Source: Henricia sp. BOLD:AAB3569 (lineage: Eukaryota > Echinodermata > Asteroidea > Spinulosida > Echinasteridae). Taken from it: a stretch of DNA of 64,000 bases. Shown here one piece after another: positions 59,901 to 64,000 of this stretch. How positions within the stretch are numbered: position 1 is the stretch's first letter; the number at the start of each line of letters is the position of its first letter. Location of the stretch: contig JBBELK010000388.1 of NCBI GenBank assembly GCA_037783545.1, forward strand, positions 1 through 64,000, read 5' to 3'. Under the pieces are notes generated by a model that worked only from the letters and a program-made list of their open reading frames with translations, had not been told where the DNA came from and did no database searches. A program made the position numbers and the translations under genes.

Positions 59901-62031
59901 AAAACCTAACTAAAAGTGTTGATAGCGATGGTAACATACAAGGACTAAAAAGTTTTCCAATAAATCTGTCTTTAGGTAGTTTAATTCAATTAGATATAGT
60001 CTGAACATTGAGATTGATAAAAAATAAATAAAGGTTTTTGTCTTTCTTTCTATTTTCAGTGAGATCAGACGTATCCATGCCAAGGACACAAAGACACAAG
60101 AACATTACTTCACCGTCAGTGGTCCAAGCAGTGGTGGCATCTCATCGACAGATCAAGGGATTATCACCACCCTTCCGCTGTTATATTCAGCCACTCCGCC
60201 CAAAACCAAAATCAGCTACGTCGCCTACTACTTCACCAATGCTTCCCTGTGGACCTCTACATTCATGCCCCGGTACCAAGGTAATTTCACCGGAGTACGA
60301 CACGTCACCCTCTTGTTTGCGAGTATCAGTCACACCATGGTTGCTGCCGTTGCGTTGTCCATGTTAGCAGTGGAATCGTCCATGGAGGAGTCTATTGTGC
60401 TCAGCTGGCCTAATTATAATCTGACCCTAGCTGTGGTAGTTAGAGCAGCTGTAGTTGGTGTCGTAGTCTTCGCATTCATGGGCATTGTTGAGATGATCTT
60501 CCGTGCCGCACCAACTGTATGGTCGGTACATCCACCTTGCCTACTCGTGCAACAGCAGAATGAAGACATGTTTTCGGATGGCTACCAACCGACTTGTGTG
60601 CAGTCTGTAGAGGGAGATTTCTACGGAGGTGAATCTATTAGTGTTGTGGGTATTCTCCGCGAAACCAGCAGTGCTCCAGATATCATGCAGACCCAGAGTT
60701 CCAAACAAGTGCGTGATAACACCCGGAAGTACTTCAATCAACCGGGATTGTTTGGTAGAGGTTTGACTCGCTGCTCTCAATGGACCGACAAACTTCATGC
60801 TGAAAAGTTAAACAGCAAACAGTTTACCAAATCTACGTTTGACACCAAACCTGATGCGTCTCTATCCCCCAACGTGACAATCAACCCTACTAATGACAAT
60901 ACCAACAATTCCAAGAATGACATCAAGCTTGCTGTTAGTTCCAACTGCATCGCAGCTAGCCCCGGGAACAGATCTCAGACAATCGACGTAACCAGGATTC
61001 CTTGCTCGTCTACATCAATTGACTTCAAAACCAGTTCCTTCGTAATTGAACCGGTGACATCTTATCAACCAAGGTCTACATCAAGTGCTTCTGCTGCCAG
61101 GAGCAGTTCATCACTCTTTTCCAACGAGTCAATTGAGAAAGCAAGACCCGATGACAACCATGATGGCAAGACCATTCCGGCAATTGAGGACCGTTCAACC
61201 CAAACTGATACCATGAAGCAGACTTCTCTAATCAAGACAATTCTCCATGAGCCATTACAGAGCCGACCTAAATCCATCTCTTGCACTGCGCCTGCAACCG
61301 TTCAGCCCTACTGCAACAAACAAAATATCACTATTCAGAAGCAGGCAGCAGACGACAACCACCGTGCTGCACACAGTGATCCGTACAAGTTCCAAGACCC
61401 TGACCCTTCAGAAAAATTCGTATCCTACTTGGATGTTCTTACGGAGGAGAATATCAAGACAGCTACAATTAAACGCACCAGGAATTACATCAACAGGTTT
61501 ACCGACATGGGAAAGGCTAAAATTGTCATCTTGCCTTACGATGATTCCGAAGCAGCCCAGGACGTGTCCGACATCGACGAGATGAATGTAATCTCCGTTC
61601 TCGATGATATTCCACCAGTTAAGACAAATCCCGATGAAAAGACCCCAGCTGCAGTGACAACTCGTTCCGACTACATCCTCAATATTCCCATGGATTTTGA
61701 GCTGCCAAGCGTGACCATACAGACAAGCACTAGCATCCGGTCGGTCTTCTTCGGGATTAGAAAATGGTTTTCGGGATTGCTGTCTAAACCCAGACTTGAT
61801 ATTGGCGATGACTACAAGTTGGAAGTGACTAAAAATGATTCTTCCATGAAAACCCCAGCCAAAACCAAGCACACCGCCTCAAGCTGGCTTCCTATTAGTG
61901 GAAATAACAACTGCGATACTGAAGAAAAGCTGATCAATATCCTAGGCTCTGTCTTCCAAAGATCGAGCGACAGGTTCGAGTACAATTCCGTCTCTTCATC
62001 CACCAGTTTGAGCAGCATCCAGTCAGTTTAG
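56992..62031 (+). CDS. G5: polycystin-1-like gene with a single TAG, predicted 867 aa lacking TM4-TM5
   Basis: Exons 56992-57050, 57460-57649, 58838-59031, 59488-59676 and 60060 onward, all with normal splice sites and phase; the 10 bp missing in G1 and G3 are present. The one clear defect is TAG at 62029-62031, at the codon that is CAG (Gln 868) in G0, G2 and G4. The frame continues after it to the natural TAA at 62308-62310. A predicted product has signal peptide, TM1, PLAT-like region, TM2, TM3 and the long loop, but no TM4-TM5. A private Pro-to-Leu change lies in the loop (GAAGAAAAGCTG near 61,930). It could be a young pseudogene, or a stable short isoform with a cytoplasmic tail instead of a loop. 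The shared TAG implies a common origin with G1 and G3. Confidence 0.72.
57716..57882. mobile_element. Inverted-repeat MITE a, intron 2 of G5
   Basis: G1-type version. Confidence 0.65.
57928..58047. mobile_element. Inverted-repeat MITE b, intron 2 of G5
   Basis: G1-type right end. Confidence 0.65.
58065..58626. repeat. Large fold-back, intron 2 of G5
   Basis: Full-length centre. Confidence 0.6.
59208..59333. repeat. Imperfect hairpin repeat, intron 3 of G5
   Basis: Same as in the other units. Confidence 0.55.
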
Positions 62032-62748
62032 ATTGCCTTGAAGAAACAACTCACTCCAGTCGCAAAGTTCATTATTTTATTCTGCCACGTCCTTCTGATT
62101 GCGTCCTGCGTGATTGCGATGTGGTGGTCCATATACTCCCTTCATGGCTATTGTCGGAGCGCCTTATGGGAGTGGGCTGCCACTGCTGCCACTGCTGTTC
62201 TCATCCAGGCTATAATTTGTGATACCATCAAGGCTGCCATCATAACGTTTCTCAAGCGGTTGTCCTTCGAGGAAGAGACAAAACCAAAGCCCTACTCCAT
62301 CATTCTCTAATCTGTATCGCACAGATTTATAATACGCATACTGGCCATATAAATCACAGTCATCAAGTTCGATTAGCCTTTTGCGTGTTTCACATAAATA
62401 GCATCTAACGTACGGAATCTCTTTATTTCACCTGTACCCAATAGATGACCATACTAGATATTTGTTGCTATGTAATGGGTGCACGTGACCGGTGTGAAGT
62501 ACATAATACATACCATGTTCACTGTACGACAGAATGGCATAAAATAACCAGACTGTTGGTTGCTATAGGCAGTGGCCTGCACCGTGTAGCAACATAGTAT
62601 GCAAACTTTCTGAACGGCACACTGAAAGTGAAGAATTCGGAGTGCCAGCCATAGTGCAACGGTTACTCGCAAAAGGCTAATTACAGTGTAGGTTCTGCCG
62701 TGAACCTACTGGATTAACTTTGGATCATGATATACACAAAATTTACCA

Positions 62749-62754
62749 AATAAA
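62749..62754 (+). terminator. Candidate poly(A) signal, G5
   Basis: AATAAA at the homologous place, 439 bp after the natural TAA. Confidence 0.45.
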
Positions 62755-63897
62755 ACAATTTCAACTGCAAAGCATAACAAGCAAACGAAATGTTAAAAAC
62801 AAAAAAAAACCTAAACATTAAATGCTGCAAATCAAATATGGTGAATATTTCACCATACTGCATTCGTGCAGTTGTAAATATGTAAATATATGTTGTGTTT
62901 GAAAAAAAATATATATATATATAAAAAGAAAAAAATATGTATAAAATATAAAAAGGGGAAATTTACTATACTGGCTATGGTCAAATTAAAGAGACTAGAA
63001 AAAAATTATCAACACTCAATGTAAGTTTCCAAAACAAAACAAAATTAAAGCAAATATTTACACCGACTGGAGAGTTTGTGCTATACAGAAAGAATATCTT
63101 GTACTTCCAGATTACTTTCAGGTGATTTTAAGCTTCCTGACGAAGTAGAGAAAATACTAATTATTTTCCAGGGACATTTCTCAAATTTCTCAGTGCACAC
63201 TAGCAAATATCATTGTACATTACACTAACTGTTGTACAATTCGGGTGATCAAAGTCTGGTTAAAGAAAGAAAACTTTGTAAATTCACAAGATGTTTAACA
63301 ATGTTTTTAAAAATGTGTTGATACTAGAATAATCATGGAAAATGAAAGAATATCATCCTTTATTCATTTAATAAAATATTTGCATCAACGGTGTTTATCG
63401 ATCATGAAACTCCTAAAATGAAATTTGTAACTTTCAGCAAACAAGTATATCTGAATTCTGTAAAAATCTGTAAAAAGCCAGTTTTATAGTTTAATAGAAA
63501 GCGAAGAAATGTATTTTGAATTATGTACAGAATTACACACTGGAATGATTCATTCAGAACACAAACTCATTGCTTATAATGCAATTATCTCATTTTTAAT
63601 AGTTCTTGTTCATATTTGTTTGTATCAATGTATCGGTATATGGTACAACATCATGGTGATTAATTACAATTCTGCGATGAGGGGGGAAAAAATCTGGTGT
63701 GTTGAACTATTTTATTATGTGTGCTTGCCTTCAAATAATGTGGATTGGAAAGCTGGAGAACAAAAGACAAGGTGAAAGTATTTGTGAGTTCGTACAAAGC
63801 AAGATAGTTCTAAGGGGGGAAAAGACATTTCTAAGTAAGAGGAAAAACAGACTGCAAAATTTTTTTTGACAGGGTCACACTAGTCTACCACAACTAA

Positions 63898-64000
63898 GGG
63901 GCCATCCATAAAGTACGTAGGCACGGGGGGAGGGGGAGAGTTATTGGTTTTTTTTAAAGCCAATGCGTACACCTAACGTTAAAGTATATGGGTGACGTCA
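63898..64000. mobile_element. Harbinger-like MITE, unit 6, left part only
   Basis: Left end GGGGCCATCC preceded by TAA; the right end falls outside the window. Confidence 0.7.

Larger units (their letters stand above)
6376..64000 (+). repeat. Tandem array of an ~11.13-kb unit carrying a polycystin-1-like gene
   Basis: The same order of gene, poly(A) signal, MITE, fold-back element, promoter and introns recurs in direct orientation. Landmark spacing between successive units is 10,818, 11,133, 10,852, 11,133 and about 11,145 bp. The short spacings are explained by a 318-bp deletion in the first unit and a 282-bp deletion in the third. Within the array, positions two units apart match at a constant offset of 21,985 bp (from about 21 kb to 54 kb), which reveals a dimeric higher-order repeat. 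Both array ends lie beyond the evidence here: the left one is cut by the Polinton, the right one by the window. Confidence 0.97.
62311..64000. other. Start of the spacer after G5, cut by window edge
   Basis: 3' flank, twin hairpins and A/T-rich sequence as in other units, ending inside the MITE. It mixes markers of both subtypes (see findings). A private T-to-G makes CATATTTGTTTG near 63,617. Confidence 0.7.

Noticed and set aside
6376-64000. CRISPR array or bacterial repeat system
   Set aside because: The repeat unit is 11 kb with introns and eukaryotic transposons. There are no short regularly spaced repeats or cas genes.
1-64000. tRNA, rRNA or other standard RNA genes
   Set aside because: No cloverleaf-compatible or ribosomal segment was recognised on reading both strands. 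A covariance-model scan would be needed to exclude small RNAs.

Overview
The window is animal genomic DNA: genes are split by GT-AG introns, there are no bacterial operons, and MITE-type repeats are dense. The long intergenic spacers, frequent GGCCTA-type motifs and a polycystin-1-family gene suggest a marine invertebrate, perhaps an echinoderm, hemichordate or cephalochordate. The species cannot be fixed from the sequence. There are two regions.

Region 1 (1-6375) is the right-hand part of a Polinton/Maverick (adintovirus-like) element cut by the left edge. Inward from its right end it carries a protein-primed family-B DNA polymerase (minus strand, broken by one in-frame TAA), a convergent retroviral-type integrase whose end overlaps the polymerase, a small coiled-coil/membrane protein gene that seems frameshifted, and the first 249 codons of a probable double-jelly-roll major capsid protein (minus strand, divergent, missing from the ORF set because it runs off the edge). 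The right terminus lies exactly where homology to the neighbouring gene begins, so the element appears to have inserted into the last exon of a polycystin-like gene.

Region 2 (6376-64000) is a head-to-tail tandem array with a unit of about 11.13 kb. It holds a 3' gene fragment (G0), five full-length copies (G1-G5) and part of the next spacer. I assembled a five-exon gene from splice sites and phase. It encodes a 960-residue protein: signal peptide, TM1, a divergent PLAT-like region, TM2-TM3, a loop of about 520 residues rich in Ser/Thr/Asn, then TM4-TM5 and a stop. This matches the front half of the membrane region of polycystin-1/PKD1-like/REJ proteins, without the large ectodomain, the GPS site or the channel-forming last six helices.

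Copies alternate between two subtypes with a dimer period of 21,985 bp. G2 and G4 (and the G0 fragment) are open to the natural stop. G1, G3 and G5 share a TAG that removes TM4-TM5, and G1 and G3 carry further lesions. Each spacer repeats the same elements: a poly(A) signal, twin hairpins, a 188-bp Harbinger-like MITE with TAA duplications, an 889-bp Mutator-like fold-back element with 191-bp inverted repeats and 9-bp duplications, and a promoter-like region with CACGTG, TGACGTCA and AAGATGGCGG motifs. The introns hold further inverted-repeat elements. The copies are so similar that homogenisation, recent amplification or an assembly artefact must all be considered.
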